Shown: positions 33,851 through 46,100 of the stretch, piece after piece
Numbering within the stretch: position 1 is the stretch's first letter
Layout: each line of letters starts with the position of its first letter
DNA from: Gnetum montanum
Taxonomy: Eukaryota > Streptophyta > Gnetopsida > Gnetales > Gnetaceae
Assembly: GCA_015680685.1 (NCBI GenBank)
Contig: MNCI01034200.1
Location: forward strand, 269,619 to 333,618
Direction: 5' to 3'
DNA: 64,000 nucleotides
Notes under the pieces: model-generated
The model's input: the letters and a program-made list of their open reading frames with translations, nothing else
What the model was told of the DNA's origin: nothing
The model's database searches: none
Position numbers and translations under genes: made by a program

Positions 33851-36000
33851 ATCCTTCACACCATGTCAAATTTTTATTTTCCTGCTATTTCTATTCATGT
33901 AATTAATAACGATTAATGTGCTTAAAATTTTTCACTTTTTAAGCCTAACAGATAATCAATCATAAAATTCTCTTTTCTTTTAGAGTGTTTTTGTTTATGT
34001 ATGTGGGAAAACTAGTCATGAGCTTTATGAATGCTCGTCTGGTAAGCCAATGATGAATTGGTGAGCTACATATGCAATGATGATGTGAGAGAGCCAAATG
34101 GATCCAACATGGAGCTTTGATCGATAGAAGGTCCATGCAATAATATTCATCCATTCACATTTCTTCTATTCATCATCAATGAACTAGGCTCAAATTTAGC
34201 AAGGAGTAAGGATTCACACTGTAAGTTGTTAAAGCTAATGCTATTGAAACCGTGGGTAGGTGGTGGGTCCACACCTTAGGGTGTGAGTTCTGGAATCCTA
34301 GAAGAGTTCCTAGTCATTAGCATGAAAAGGGTGTTTCATCGAGACTTCTTGTGAGCACTGAATGGGTTTAATCACTATGATTGAACCAAGGTGCAAGTGG
34401 TGCCTTGCTTGGCCATCCTAGTCATAAGAGATTTATGATTTTATAAACTTATGCATACCATGCAGTAGGTGATAAATTCTCATGTTCATGCAAGTTAAGG
34501 ACTCTAGGTGGTGATCTGGCACTCCAAGCATTCCCATGATTTCCATGCTTTATCAAACATCCTCTTCCTATAAAATGAAAATTAAAAGAAATATGAAAAG
34601 AAAGAAAAGAAGAAAAAAAAGAGATAGAGAAAGAAAAGAAGAAAAAGAAAGCAAAGAGGTGATGGAAAGAGCAATGTAGTTTCAAGCTTATCAATTATTC
34701 AAACTAGTGTGTTTATCATCCAAACCTATCTCATAACTACTCACAATAGAGTCAAACTAGTGTTTGAACCTAGGCCTATGAAAATCTTTCTCATGTTTAA
34801 CCCATTGCCTAGATCACTTAACTTCCCATAAAGTTGTAGTCCAAGATAATCTCTTGATCATTCCTACCCATGGCCATGAAGGCTTAGAAGTCTCTTTCAC
34901 CCAAGTTCCTAATCATTTTTTCCAAGGGTCAACCATCTTTATCTTTAACTAATACCTTGACTAGATTCAAACCTTGAAAATTTTCTCTTCATGGTTAGGG
35001 TGTTGTGCTTCTTGTTGGGATGTGGGATTATCAGCACAACTAAGGGGATCGATGGAAGAATTCTGATAAAGCCAAATTTAAGGAGCTTGTCATGCATACA
35101 TGCATGGATGAAGGAAAATCAAATTTGAATCTTGAATTTTGGATGTTTAGCAATACACTTCCTTGGTTTGGTTCATACGAATGATTAGATTGTGGAACAA
35201 TCAAAGCTAGATGGCACCAAATCAAGTAGGTGCAACATGGTGCTTGGAAGGGAGACTTTGAGGTTGATCCCTAGTCTATGAACTAGTAGCAAAGAAAGGA
35301 TGCGGTAGCAGATCTCTCATGATGTATAGGACATGCTTACGTGTTCTGTGAGCTATTAGAATGATTGGTTGGGGATCCAATGATGATGCACTAGCTCCCT
35401 TTCCCTCTCTCATCCATTATTGATTTTCCATATTTTCTATTTTATTATATCCATGGTTGCGTATGGTAGGAAGTTGATTGAGCAACATGGAGGATAATAT
35501 CTAGTCATTTAAGAGGACAGATTCATATTTGATGCTAATGTTTCATTGGTTATTAAAAATCAATGAATGTCTCATTAATGGATTTCATAAGGGTAATAAG
35601 GCAAGTGTCTACTCTAAGGAGGACTCACTTGTAAATCTTTGATGGGTCATCATCATATGCAACTTAGCCAAAGCTAATCTCCTAGGGATGATAAGGGTTA
35701 CATTACATATGGCACTTGATAAGTCTTACACTTGTGTAAGAATCAACTCTTTGTGCTTCAACGTTTGACCATGCTAATCTTAATTGATCCACCTTAATTA
35801 TGCCTATACTTTATTATTCTTGGTATTAAAATCATTCTCCTACTATATTAACCCCTCTTTTATAGCCCTGGGTTCATGGGATTGCACATATTGACCAACC
35901 AAATTATTCCCCATGAACCATAATGTCGTTTGAGGTAAGCTTATAATGTTCTTCTTTTTTTGCTCCTTAAAGAATGTGAGGTTAATCTTGTGTGATTTTA
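33851..36000 (+). other. Probable retroelement spacer, no gene
   Basis: About 2.1 kb of non-coding sequence with a purine-rich tract of GAAAAGAAAG words (34590-34660). Given the motif at its left end it may be the 3' spacer of the protease remnant, but I see no base-level match to the spacers of elements 1-3. Confidence 0.3.
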
Positions 36001-36049
36001 GCATGGTACAGGTCTCAAATGGTGCTTTGAAAATAGTTGAAGATGAGTA

Positions 36050-39000
36050 GAAGACATGGGGAGTAGTGTTTGACAAATTATTTTTATCTTGGAATGTGTG
36101 TTGACACACCCTTGCATCAATGTAGGGGCATTGACGCACTTGTGCTAACGCACCCCCTACATTAGTGAGGCTATATATAGTTGGGGGGATCCAACACAAT
36201 GTCTTATCCCTTTCCTTTTATGTTTTTCTCTTCTCCTTTGCTCTCGTGGATCAAAAATAAGCAAAGCTCTACCAAAATTTTCATCATGTAAGTGGATTGG
36301 TAATATTTTTCACATATTCTTCCTAGGTCTTTCTATCCTTAATGTTCTAGCACTGGTTGAAGCCTAGTGTTTTGTAAATTAGTTATAGAGGAGAGACACC
36401 ACTTCAGGTATGTATTTAATGTTTTTGGTAGTTACTTAAACATTTCTACCTTATCCATTCTTACCCACGCACAACATAATGTAATAGTTGTGATGATGTT
36501 TTTAAAGTATTTTCCAAGGGATTGTATTTTATCATTATTCTCATGTACAATTTTTGCAATGGTAGTATGATGCCTAGGGAAAACTCACTTGATTTTTAGC
36601 ATATTTCACAACTAATCATGTTGGGAGAATTGTGATCTAAGCTTCATCAACCAAGGAGGACTAAGATTAAACAATCTCAAGCTTCTATCTGCAAACCTTT
36701 GTGTGAACCACTGGTTCCTAAGAAGGAATAAGGGGAAGAACATTGGTTCCCCAATCTAGAACCTATAGACCCTATTTTAGAGCCTATAGGCCCTATTCCA
36801 AAAAGGCCTCCATCTAGAAGTAGATTGGGAGATAGGTAATCACATTCTTAATCCTTGGGTCAAGCATGTACACAACAATAAGCAATTGAACAAGTGCAAG
36901 GGGAGTTAATAAAAGATGATGATGAAGACGAAGATGATATCCAAGAGGGTATGGGTGCTCATGATGACCAGCAATGACCCATTCATGAGAAAAAGAACTA
37001 TCATCAGTCATTAGTTCCTTAAGCTTAATTCTCCTAAACTTAAGAAGTCACTACAATGGACGAGCTTCTACGATTACATCACCCAACCCTTTGCATGGTA
37101 CTGGTACAAGGTTGAGGAGTTCTACTAAAGCCTCACTATTGATGGTGCCATGACCTTCATTGATGAAGTTCCTATTCCTATTTCCACATGGACAATTTCA
37201 TGAGTCATAAGATTCCCAAATAAACCAACAAATAACTAGTGGCCATGGACCCAAAAGACTAAGCCCAAGCTTAGGTCAAGGATCATGCTAAAGACCTTTG
37301 ACATGAATAAGCTGAGATGAAGATGTCAAAACTTCCCCTATTTAAAATGCTATGTGCAAAATTCTCATGCATAACTTTGTGCCTGAAAAATGTCCATTAG
37401 GTATCTCTACTATTGGGGTGGGGGGATGGAGTGGGGGGGCTAAGGTTGTGACAATGATGAGGGGGAAGTGTGCCATTAACATCCCATATTTTTTTTATAA
37501 GGGCTTGATCTAGAAGATTGAAGATGTGGCCAGAGATAGGAGGGAGGTTTATGCCTTTTTAGGACTCATTAGAAAACTTTACAGATTGGCATGCATAGTT
37601 AATCATGTGGGGAGACATCCCATAACAACAGGTATATAGACTAGAAGAACATAATGGTGGTTGCTTTATGATGACGTCTTGAGGTCATTGGAGTTGTACC
37701 TAATTTCAAGGATGAGATGCCTTCCATAAAGGTATCTCGTATCTAACCTTTAGACTAGCTTCGCTAGTGCCAATTTAGAGCACTAACCACACCTCAAGCA
37801 TCTCAACGAATGTAGTTGCAATGACCAAGAGGATCTGTTTCCTAGTTTCCAGGCTTCAGCTTTAGGTAAAGCTAAGAACTTCTTCATGGTGGCGATTCTC
37901 GCCATATCGTGCACATTGAAGGTGATGGACAAGCTACCATAATTTACATTAAAGGATTGCAAGACCTTAGCAGCAATTTTGTACAAATGATGGAAGCCAT
38001 TTTGGGTGATGAGGTAATAAGGGAGGATCTCTTCTAGTTTTCTCTTCCATTGTTGAATGATCCACCCATGGCTCATTTTGATGTCCCTATTTAGTCTCAC
38101 ACTTATATACCTTTGTGGATTATTTTCCCTTCATACTAATCATGACATAGTATGTAACTGAAGTTCTCCAAATATTCATTGATCAACATGGGATTAGTCG
38201 TTAGGTGGAGGAGAAGCAAAGAGTTGATCTCGACATCAAATTGTTATTGAGAAATATTGATAGTATAGTTGAAACTGAGTTATCAAGGTATGGGCTAAGT
38301 TGGAAACTACTAATGTTGATAGAACATTTTATCTATGGGAGTTATGGAGAAGCTAGGCCAAGGTACAATAGTTGCATGAACAATTGAAGCATCTTATACC
38401 ATTAGTACCAACACCTTTCATAATCACTTTGGAAATGTGAATCAAGCGCTTGTAGGCTGAACTTTTTTAGGCACATCAAGTTAGTGAGGAAGTTGTGTTC
38501 ATGAAAAATGGCTTAGAGCGCAAATAAGAATGTTAAAACATTAGTTTTAAGAATGGAGAAGAATGAGTCAGAAAAAGGAAAAAAATGTGCTTTCCCTTTC
38601 TAGGTAGGTGTGAAGGTTGGAGAACAAAACTCAAATCATGACCTAATTCTGTAATAAGTATCTTAACATAGAGAAGAAGCATTGGAACTTGCAACAAGAT
38701 TTGGAAAATAAGACTACCAAGGAAAACATATGAGCTTAGAAAGATCCATCTAATCAAGTAGGTGACTTGGGATGTTGAGGTACGTAGATTGCACAAACTC
38801 ATAGCTCTGTTAAATAAATGAGTAATTGGGGAGAGGTGTGAGGTGAAGGAGAAAATTGACATCTTGTATGCTAGACTCCATCAGGTGGCCACAATTGAAC
38901 CAACATTATAGGAGAAAATGAACCTATTGGAAAACATGTACACTCTTTGCCATGAAGAGACTATTACTATCCTTGAGATGAGACTCAAGGAGGGCTAAAG

Positions 39001-40273
39001 AGAACATGTAGGCTGAATGGAGGAAGTATCTTTACATGGTCCAAACTTCTGCAGTTTGATCATGCACAAAGTTAGGAGAGAAATTCCATCAAGCAGTAGT
39101 TGAATTGAATGTAGCCCAATGCAACCTCCTACAGGCTAAGAGGAGTCATTAGCAATTTCAGGTTGATGTTGAGAAGCAATGACAAGTACTCCTTCAAGAG
39201 TAAGGACTAATGCATGAACAAAGTCAACATATTTAAGTAAGGGTGATTGACCTAGAGGCACAACTACATAAATTTCACATGTTTGCATCTAGCTCTTCTA
39301 GCTTCTTTCTCTACCAAGTAGACATGTTAGGGGGATTCTTCTCTTAGGCATCATCCCTTGCACTTCTTGATGAAGTGGCTTGTACTTTATTGTAACATAG
39401 TCATGGTTTGTTTAATTATCCATTGTATCCTCCACATTGATCATGTATTGTATCTAGTTCTAGTCTTGTGTTCTGAGCTTTAAAGCTACGAGACTAGCTC
39501 TACTTAGTTCTGGAGCTTTGATAAGTCATGCAATGACATTTTGTAAGTCAATTATAAGCCTTGGATTTGGGATGTATCACACACACCCAGTGTTTATGAT
39601 TTTCACATACATGGTTGAGGTTTCTATCTCCCAAGTATGCATCCTTGCCTTCTAGTTTCCACTTGTAGGTTCGGAGCATGTTTTGAACTTCTTAGGAAGT
39701 TTTTGGCTTCATTTAGAGATCCTCAGAAGGCTCTGACTTATTCCTAGGCCTCATGGCTTTCATATGGGAAGTTGAGAGTTGAGTGATGGCAGGGGTGCAC
39801 TAGTTTCCTTATGCTAACGCATCCCTTACATCAACATAGGGGCATTGATGCACCCTCCTTGATGTCCTAGTTTGGACACTTTGCCTCTCTTGCCACCTCA
39901 GGTGTGTTTTGTGTTGTCCAAGCTACGCTAATGGACCTCCATTGACTCATGGGCACTAGTAAACCCTTGCCATTATGCTGTGAAAACTATAAATGCCTAG
40001 GATGAGCTCCATATGAGATGACCTTAGTTCTAATCATTTTCTTTGGGATTTTGGTGCATGATTTCATGTGGAGAGCTCTTTCTCCTTTGGGTAAGTGATT
40101 CCTTCCATGTTATGTGTGTGTTTCAAGTCGTCCCTTTCACAAGTATGGCTAGACTCTATTAGAGTGTTACCTTACTTATGTAACTCAGAACCATTTGGTT
40201 GATGCAGAGTCTAGTGTTTGCACAGTGAATAAAGCTTATGGTTTTTTCTTAGTTTTGCATTGTTGATACCTTG
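36050..40273 (+). mobile_element. Possible non-autonomous LTR-type element with decayed internal frame
   Basis: Two places share order-scrambled but similar blocks: 36105-36170 (CATCAATGTAGGGGCATTGA and TGCTAACGCACCCCCTACAT) and 39810-39860 (TGCTAACGCATCCCTTACAT and CATCAACATAGGGGCATTGA). Each is followed by a TATA-like box (CTATATATAG at 36172; ACTATAAATG at 39988) and by GTAAGTG-containing leader sequence ending in AGTCTAGTGTTT-like words (36365 and 40211). Between them is a decayed coding region. This pattern fits LTR copies around an internal region, but ends, primer site and target duplication could not be set. Confidence 0.35.
36620..39350 (+). pseudogene. Decayed frame resembling plant transposon-protein domain with coil-rich tail
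   Basis: The plus strand reads, with stops, an acidic stretch (DDDEDEDDIQEG, near 36915), then LQWTSFYDYITQPFAWYWYK, VEEFY, and further KGLI..IEDVARDRREVY near 37500. This order resembles the uncharacterised plant transposon-protein domain found in many plant retroelement ORFs (W...F...P, V.EFY, then VRG-type strands). From 38520 to 39330 the frame fragments are rich in Lys, Glu and Gln, as in a coiled coil. Assignment rests on pattern only. Confidence 0.35.
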
Positions 40274-40298
40274 TGATGAGTTGTGTGCTATTGGTTGT

Positions 40299-40458
40299 GA
40301 TATCACGTACGTGATATCATAGCTGACACGATATCACATACGTGATATCACAGCCAACATGATATCATGTACACGATATCACGTACTCGATATCACAGCC
40401 GATGTGATATCACGTACGCGATATCACAACCTAGATGCTATATCATGTACACGATATC
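40299..40458 (+). repeat. GATATC palindrome array in the solo LTR U3
   Basis: Ten GATATC hexamers in 160 bases (starts 40299, 40313, 40330, 40344, 40361, 40375, 40389, 40406, 40420, 40453), most extended to TGATATCA or CGATATCG and separated by CGTACG- or CAGCC-type spacers. It ends 19 bases before the TATA box, so it occupies the enhancer position of U3. Confidence 0.9.
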
Positions 40459-40476
40459 GTAGCCTGTCTCCTCAGC

Positions 40477-40484
40477 TATAAATA
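40477..40484 (+). promoter_or_regulatory. TATA box of the solo LTR
   Basis: TATAAATA followed by AGAGGTAGGCATA, as in element 2. Confidence 0.65.
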
Positions 40485-41225
40485 AGAGGTAGGCATATTG
40501 GAGTTTTGTGTGTTAAGTTTTGATTTTAGCTCTTAGCGTTAAAGTAGGGACTTTCTGTTAGTTTTTTCCTCTCAACCCTTTCTCCCAATGCATGCCCGTA
40601 GTGTGATGATTATAATTGTATGGCATCCTTATTTGAGTGTGACGTACTTGGACACGCACATGATCGGCAATAAAGATCGAGATTACTTCATCATTGTAGC
40701 ATCCACTTAGCTTAATTATTTATTTAATTATTATTTACTGCTTTCTTAGTTAATATCTCTTCTTACCCTAAACTCCTGTTAAACGCGGAATGAGTACGAC
40801 TTAATCACGAGCATAAAGTGTGACTACTTGGTAACCCAGTAGCATACCTAGGATTTGCGCTTGGTAATCCCAGTGGTAGTCGTGCACGAGGTCCAAGAGA
40901 TGTACGGATGATTGAGGAATGGATGCTCATCGCACTTAAGCTAGCTTAGATTCTTTCTCACCCTCTCTCTCCTAGCTTAGTTAATATTCTTTCCCATCAT
41001 ACCCAAGAGCAGCATTAGTGTAGGAACATATCATACATTTCACACTGGACTAAACCATACGTGACAAAGCTAATACTAGTCCAGGTGGGAAGATAGCAAA
41101 CTGCAACCTAAGAATAACTATCTAGATACCACAACTAGTCCGTCTGCGGAGTTCGATCGGATCGTGTGTGAAACGCTCGTATTCGTATGGTTGAGTGTAG
41201 GGGTACATCGCCACTCATCACCTTG

Positions 41226-42480
41226 AATATTAAAACACCAAAAACATTGTAAAACATTAAAATGATAAAAATATTTATTTTCTTATTTTCATAAGCTATG
41301 ATGATTCAACCTTACCCAAGGAGGTCACAACTATACAACATGGTGTTGGGCCATCAAGGTTGTAACTAAGAGCCATTTCATTGCATTTTCATATGTGTGT
41401 GTCTGGTGTTGCACTTGTCCCTTGAGGGATTGCAACATGAACATTGCCCCTATCCCCATGGGGGATTTCAATGGCTGTGTGTTTATTATTGTTGTTCATT
41501 TCTCATTAAAGATAAAATCATAAAATTATAAAGCATAAAATCATAAATATTTTTTTGAACCTCACACTATGGCAACAAGTGTTTTCCTTTGTATCATATG
41601 TATTATAATATCTTTTATATTTATTGAACGCAACCATATACAATTTGTCCTTGAAGCTTATGACTGCATCACACTACAATTTGTATGATGTATCCCATTG
41701 GTCCAAAACAGCTGGGATCCCTATCACATAGGTTTGCAGGACCCTATCCCAAGTTGTAAGAAAGAAAAATTAGAGAGTGAAGCCAAACATGTTCAAACCA
41801 TGTGTCATTGGGAGTGCAGAACCAGAACCCGCAAAAGGTTACGTAAGGCCTCTCTTCTTCTTTTTGCTGCTTTAGTGGGCACCAATGAAGCAATGAATAT
41901 ACCAATATTGAAAACTCTAGGTTCACCATAAAAAGTAAAGCCGAGGCACCAATAAAGCCCTTCATCCCCACTAAAAAAAGTGGCAAGTATAGCTCAAGAT
42001 TAGGAAGTGGCGGAGGAAGCGGCAGCCTCCACGAGGTTCCCCCGACGTTGCGTGTCAGCTTTGCGGTGGCACTCACATGGACGGCACGTGATGTTAATAT
42101 TGCTCATGCTCAGTCTCTTTACCCTTAAAAAAAAACATCATATTTATGCATTATTCATTTTTGACTGCATAATTATTACTACTAGCGATCATCATCATGG
42201 TTAGCCTTAAATCCAATGATATCATAATTATTATAATTACGGGTTAACGAAACTGTGGGAGACTGAAACTTTGATCAGAGTAGGATCGGGCGCGCACGCA
42301 TTCGAAAGGGATCTTCAACAATCGTCGGATCCAGAATCCACCTCACGTTACAACGGTACATCCGTTGCTCGCATTGTACACGCTTATCACAGGAAGAAGA
42401 ATATATGCAAATTTAATATGCACAGCAATAAATCAATCATAATAAGTAAATCAAACGCAAGCAGAGTAAGAGGGAGGTAT
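41226..42480. other. Upstream region of the HVA22-like gene
   Basis: AT-rich left half without gene motifs. A GC-richer block lies at 42008-42095. Short overlapping frames at 41698-41931 (plus) and 41744-42076 (minus) show no motif. The right half is likely the promoter of the gene that follows. Confidence 0.45.
42085..42090. promoter_or_regulatory. G-box (CACGTG)
   Basis: GGCACGTGATG, about 430 bases upstream of the candidate TATA box. CACGTG is the core bound by plant bZIP and bHLH factors, and ACGT-core ABRE elements are known to drive ABA induction of barley HVA22. Whether this one acts is inference. Confidence 0.4.
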
Positions 42481-42522
42481 TGTTGTTAATCAGCTGTGTC
42501 TGTGTCTGTGTCTGTGTCTGTC

Positions 42523-42528
42523 TATAAG
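42523..42528 (+). promoter_or_regulatory. Candidate TATA box of the HVA22-like gene
   Basis: TATAAG following a (TGTGTC)n run (42496-42521) and followed by a pyrimidine patch CTCTCTCTACTCC (42541-42553), a common plant core-promoter layout. A start near 42555 would give a leader of about 570 bases containing short upstream frames (for example 42742-42966). Confidence 0.45.
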
Positions 42529-43124
42529 ACATTCCTCCGCTCTCTCTACTCCGATTTCGGCGCTTGCACGATTTTGCTGTCATTATAATTCGGCCGCAAT
42601 CGCAAAAATCGCAAAGGTCAAGTTCCGATCCAACGAACCCTTACCTGGTTTGTCTGGTTTCCATTTTCTTTTTTTGTAAAAAACGCTTATCCGGACTCGA
42701 CATATGCGAATCTCTTCATTTGGAATACAAAATCGCACTCTTTGTTGTTGCATCTGATTTCAACAATTAGCGTCCGCCAGTTTGCCGATGTAGAATTATT
42801 TGTTGGAGCTCTTCTGTGTCTCGGTTCGTTGGTTCCCCCCAACCGACAGACATCCGCAACTCGTATTATTTTTTATCCTTTCATGGCGCAGGGATTTGGT
42901 GTGGATGTGTGCTTGTTCAATGCTGCAGAGAGTTGTGCTGTTTTTTCTTTATTTCAATTTCGATGACCGTTTGTGCCCATCCGCCTGCGTTTTTAAGACG
43001 AACTCTGGAATGCGGTTTTAGCAGGCTGGGCGCATTATGCGTATGAGATGTTAGCATTGGCACACGCTATCGATCGGAGTCTTGTGTAGCTGGAGTGCTT
43101 TTTCTCTTTTGGAAGTTCAAGAGG

Positions 43125-43153
43125 ATGACTTCTTTTATTACAAGAGCCATTAT
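43125..43153 (+). other. HVA22: HVA22-like exon 1 (coding part)
   Basis: 29 coding bases starting ATGACTTC, donor GTAAGA at 43154. Encodes the N-terminal MTSFITRAI before the first hydrophobic segment. The ATG is chosen because it gives the usual short N-terminus of the family and joins in frame to exon 2. Confidence 0.8.
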
Positions 43154-46100
43154 GTAAGATATTTATGATGCTTTTGGATAATGATTGAAGTGTTGCTCTT
43201 TAATTTGCTTCCTTCAAGGCTAAATTTGGCTTCGTCTGATTCCTACAATTTTATTGTATGTAAACTGCAGATTGCTTCTCGGTTATGCATACCCTGCATT
43301 CGAATGCTTTAAAATTGTTGAAAAGAACAAGCCGGAGATTCAGCAGCTAATATTTTGGTGTCAGTACTGGTAGTGTATTGTGTTTTAGTCAGCCGTTAGA
43401 CTAGTTATTTTTTTTCTTTCAGGCACAAGCGAGTATCCAGAGATAAATTTGGAGTGTTGTAAGCATGACTTCACTGGGGTTTTGTTTTCTAAATTTTCTG
43501 TGCCTTTACCATAACTAATTTTATCAGATGCCTGTTCTGCAGAACGTTAATATTAGGGATTTGGTTGTTTTAATTTAATTCAAAAAATTTTCCAGTTTTT
43601 AAAACTTTAAATTTGGCTTTTGTAATACGATTTCCCCCGTGATTACTATATCTGAAAATGTGCGTTTCTAGGATCATCATTGCAGCATTGACAGTGTTCG
43701 AGAGAATTGGAGATGCTTTCATCTCATGGTATGTTGATATGCGCAACGCATTGTTTTTTCGCAATTTTAAGTGATTTCTGAGAGCCATATAAATAGTATC
43801 CAGGTTTCAATTAATTTTGATTGTTATACGGTTTGGGAATACAGGTTTAAATTATACTGTTAATATCATGCATGCAATGAATTGCATAGAATGGCTATGA
43901 TTTGTATTTCTAATCGTGTACCTAAGAGTTTCTATGTTAAGCCCCCTGTTCAATACTATAATCTGGCGATGTCATTTCAAAATTCTAAATTACCTTATCC
44001 ATTTAAGTACACTAAGAGCATTTACTTGTACAGTAGCGTGTGATATTTATTACCTAATTACTTTTATATCTGGTTAAGGGTTCAATGATAACGATAACAT
44101 GTTTGTGATTTTTGTGATTTTCAGTTTTATGAACTTTCTTTATAAGAGATTATTGTTCTTGCTGCTCTGGTTTATTAGGAAATAGGTAAATTGCTTATGC
44201 AATTTTTTAGAATAGCTAAACATATTTCTTTCCTTGTTATCTTGACAATTGTTTTTTTTTTCAAGTTATCTAGAATTTGCATTTTAGGATCATTTCTATG
44301 TATATTGCTTTTATGCGTCTTCTTACTATCATGTTTTACCTAATATGCTTTAGAATTGGTACCCAAATTATATATAACTTTGTTGATTTGAGTTCATACT
44401 TTGCTTGAGCCTTTGGTTAATGCCGTTTTGGGGGTTTAAGTGCAGGCTGCCAATGTACAGTGAAGCCAAACTTGCTTTTATTGTTTACTTATGGTACCCG
44501 AAGACAAAGGTAATTTGCAGATATATTGATATGCTTGTTCAATTTTTATGCATGTAACTTTTCTGCAAATTGGACTATCTTTGCTTATAATCCAGTTCTT
44601 ACAACTGACATTACTGTATGATATATCTCAGGGAACTACATATGTTTATGATACTTTTGTGAAACCCTTTTTCACGAGGCATGAGCTAGACATTGATAGA
44701 AATATAAATGAACTAAAGACACGGGCTGGAGACATGATAATACTTTATGGTCGAAAGTCTACTGTTTATGTCCAAGCCAGAGTTCTTGATCTTCTTCAGT
44801 ATGTTGCTGCACAGTCTGCAAGACCTCGTGCTGCCCAGGTATTCTGTTTGATGTTCATATTTATTTTAAGAATCTATGTAATTCTTTTTGTTGCTGGATG
44901 ATGCTGTTGGCATAACAAGGGTTCCATCCACATCCTATAATGTTTTATCTTATCTTCTTATTCACGGAATTGTTTCCTGGTGTTTGATTACCTGGCATCA
45001 CATGTGCCATGGCTTTTATCAATAATCTTAAATGCGGTCTTCTTGCTCGACCAAATAGTACAGGATAAACCAGGTTTCTAGATGCCCATGTGGACAAACA
45101 TTCCCGTAGTCTAATATTTTTAACAACCAATTTGTCATGGGCAGTAGCAACTATTATCAACTTCCTTATCAGAAGGTGCTCAATATTACCATATTTATCA
45201 TTTCAGTCTCCTATATTTCATTGTTAATGAGGCTTACCTCAATTGGCTAGAGCATGTGACTTGTGGTTATTAGTCGCAGGCTTGATTTCAAGGGTTATTG
45301 TATGATGTGTGCCACCTAGTAGCATCATACATTTCTACGTTCAAGGACATGAGTTAGATAGCTAGCCATAAAAATTATTGGGAAATCGATCAACCTTAAT
45401 GGGTTAGCTTATCTTGTCAAGATAAAGAAAACTATGACAATGAATATGGTATATTTCATTCGTCAATAATAATACCAATGCAACAAGGCATAGAAGGTTA
45501 CATTAGAATGACACTTGTGCCATCATGACCCATGATACATACTAACACTTTGCCATGTATATTGGAGTTTTGCAATATTGATGGTCAAAATTTGTAATTA
45601 TTATCTTAATTAATTTTGTAGTTATGAAATAAATCTCCTTCAAGAAATTCGTAACTATCTTGCCTTGTCATGTGACTCTTTACAGAGTCACAACCTTTTA
45701 ACTTTATGTATAATTCCGAAATGGAAATGAAGGTAAATCATTGAATATCATTGGTCATCATTGCTTGTAACAAGAAAAGCTTGCCATGAATGGCTGATAA
45801 CAAGTAGGTTGCCTTTAGGGCCAAATGCCTGGCACTAAGAATCTCTTTACTGTTATCTTTTATCCCATTTCTGTCAATATGGGAATTTGATCCTATGAAG
45901 GCTCCAATATGGTATCAGAGCAAGGTTCTGTTGTAGGCAAATCAAGTTAAAATGTTAAAGAGCACGAAACATGGCTTCCTGTCTTGTGCATACATACAAA
46001 TGAACAATGAAGCAACTCCGTAAGAGCAAGGCGATAAACAGGGTGTAACAGATAACCTCCATTTCTAGTTAATATCCCTTTCTTTGTTGGCTAATGAAAT

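Larger units (their letters stand above)
40274..41220 (+). repeat. Solo LTR of the TGATGA...TCATCA family
   Basis: 947 bases beginning TGATGAG and ending ACTCATCA, flanked by the perfect 5-bp duplication CCTTG (40269-40273 and 41221-41225). TATAAATA at 40477-40484, AATAAA at about 40670, and the paired GGTAACCCAGTAG/GGTAATCCCAGTGG motifs of U5 (40830, 40863) match elements 1-3. No primer site or internal sequence follows, so it is a solo LTR left by recombination between two LTRs. Confidence 0.93.

Noticed and set aside
37783-38100. 105-codon minus-strand frame
   Set aside because: No motif; the opposite strand carries the decayed transposon-protein-like reading.
41744-42076. 110-codon minus-strand frame near the promoter
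   Set aside because: Overlaps another frame on the other strand and shows no domain; likely chance.
42742-43046. Three overlapping frames upstream of the HVA22-like start
   Set aside because: They lie in the probable leader, in three different phases, with no family resemblance; at most upstream ORFs.
45229-45300. Functional tRNA gene
   Set aside because: A and B boxes are degenerate and no cloverleaf or acceptor stem forms.
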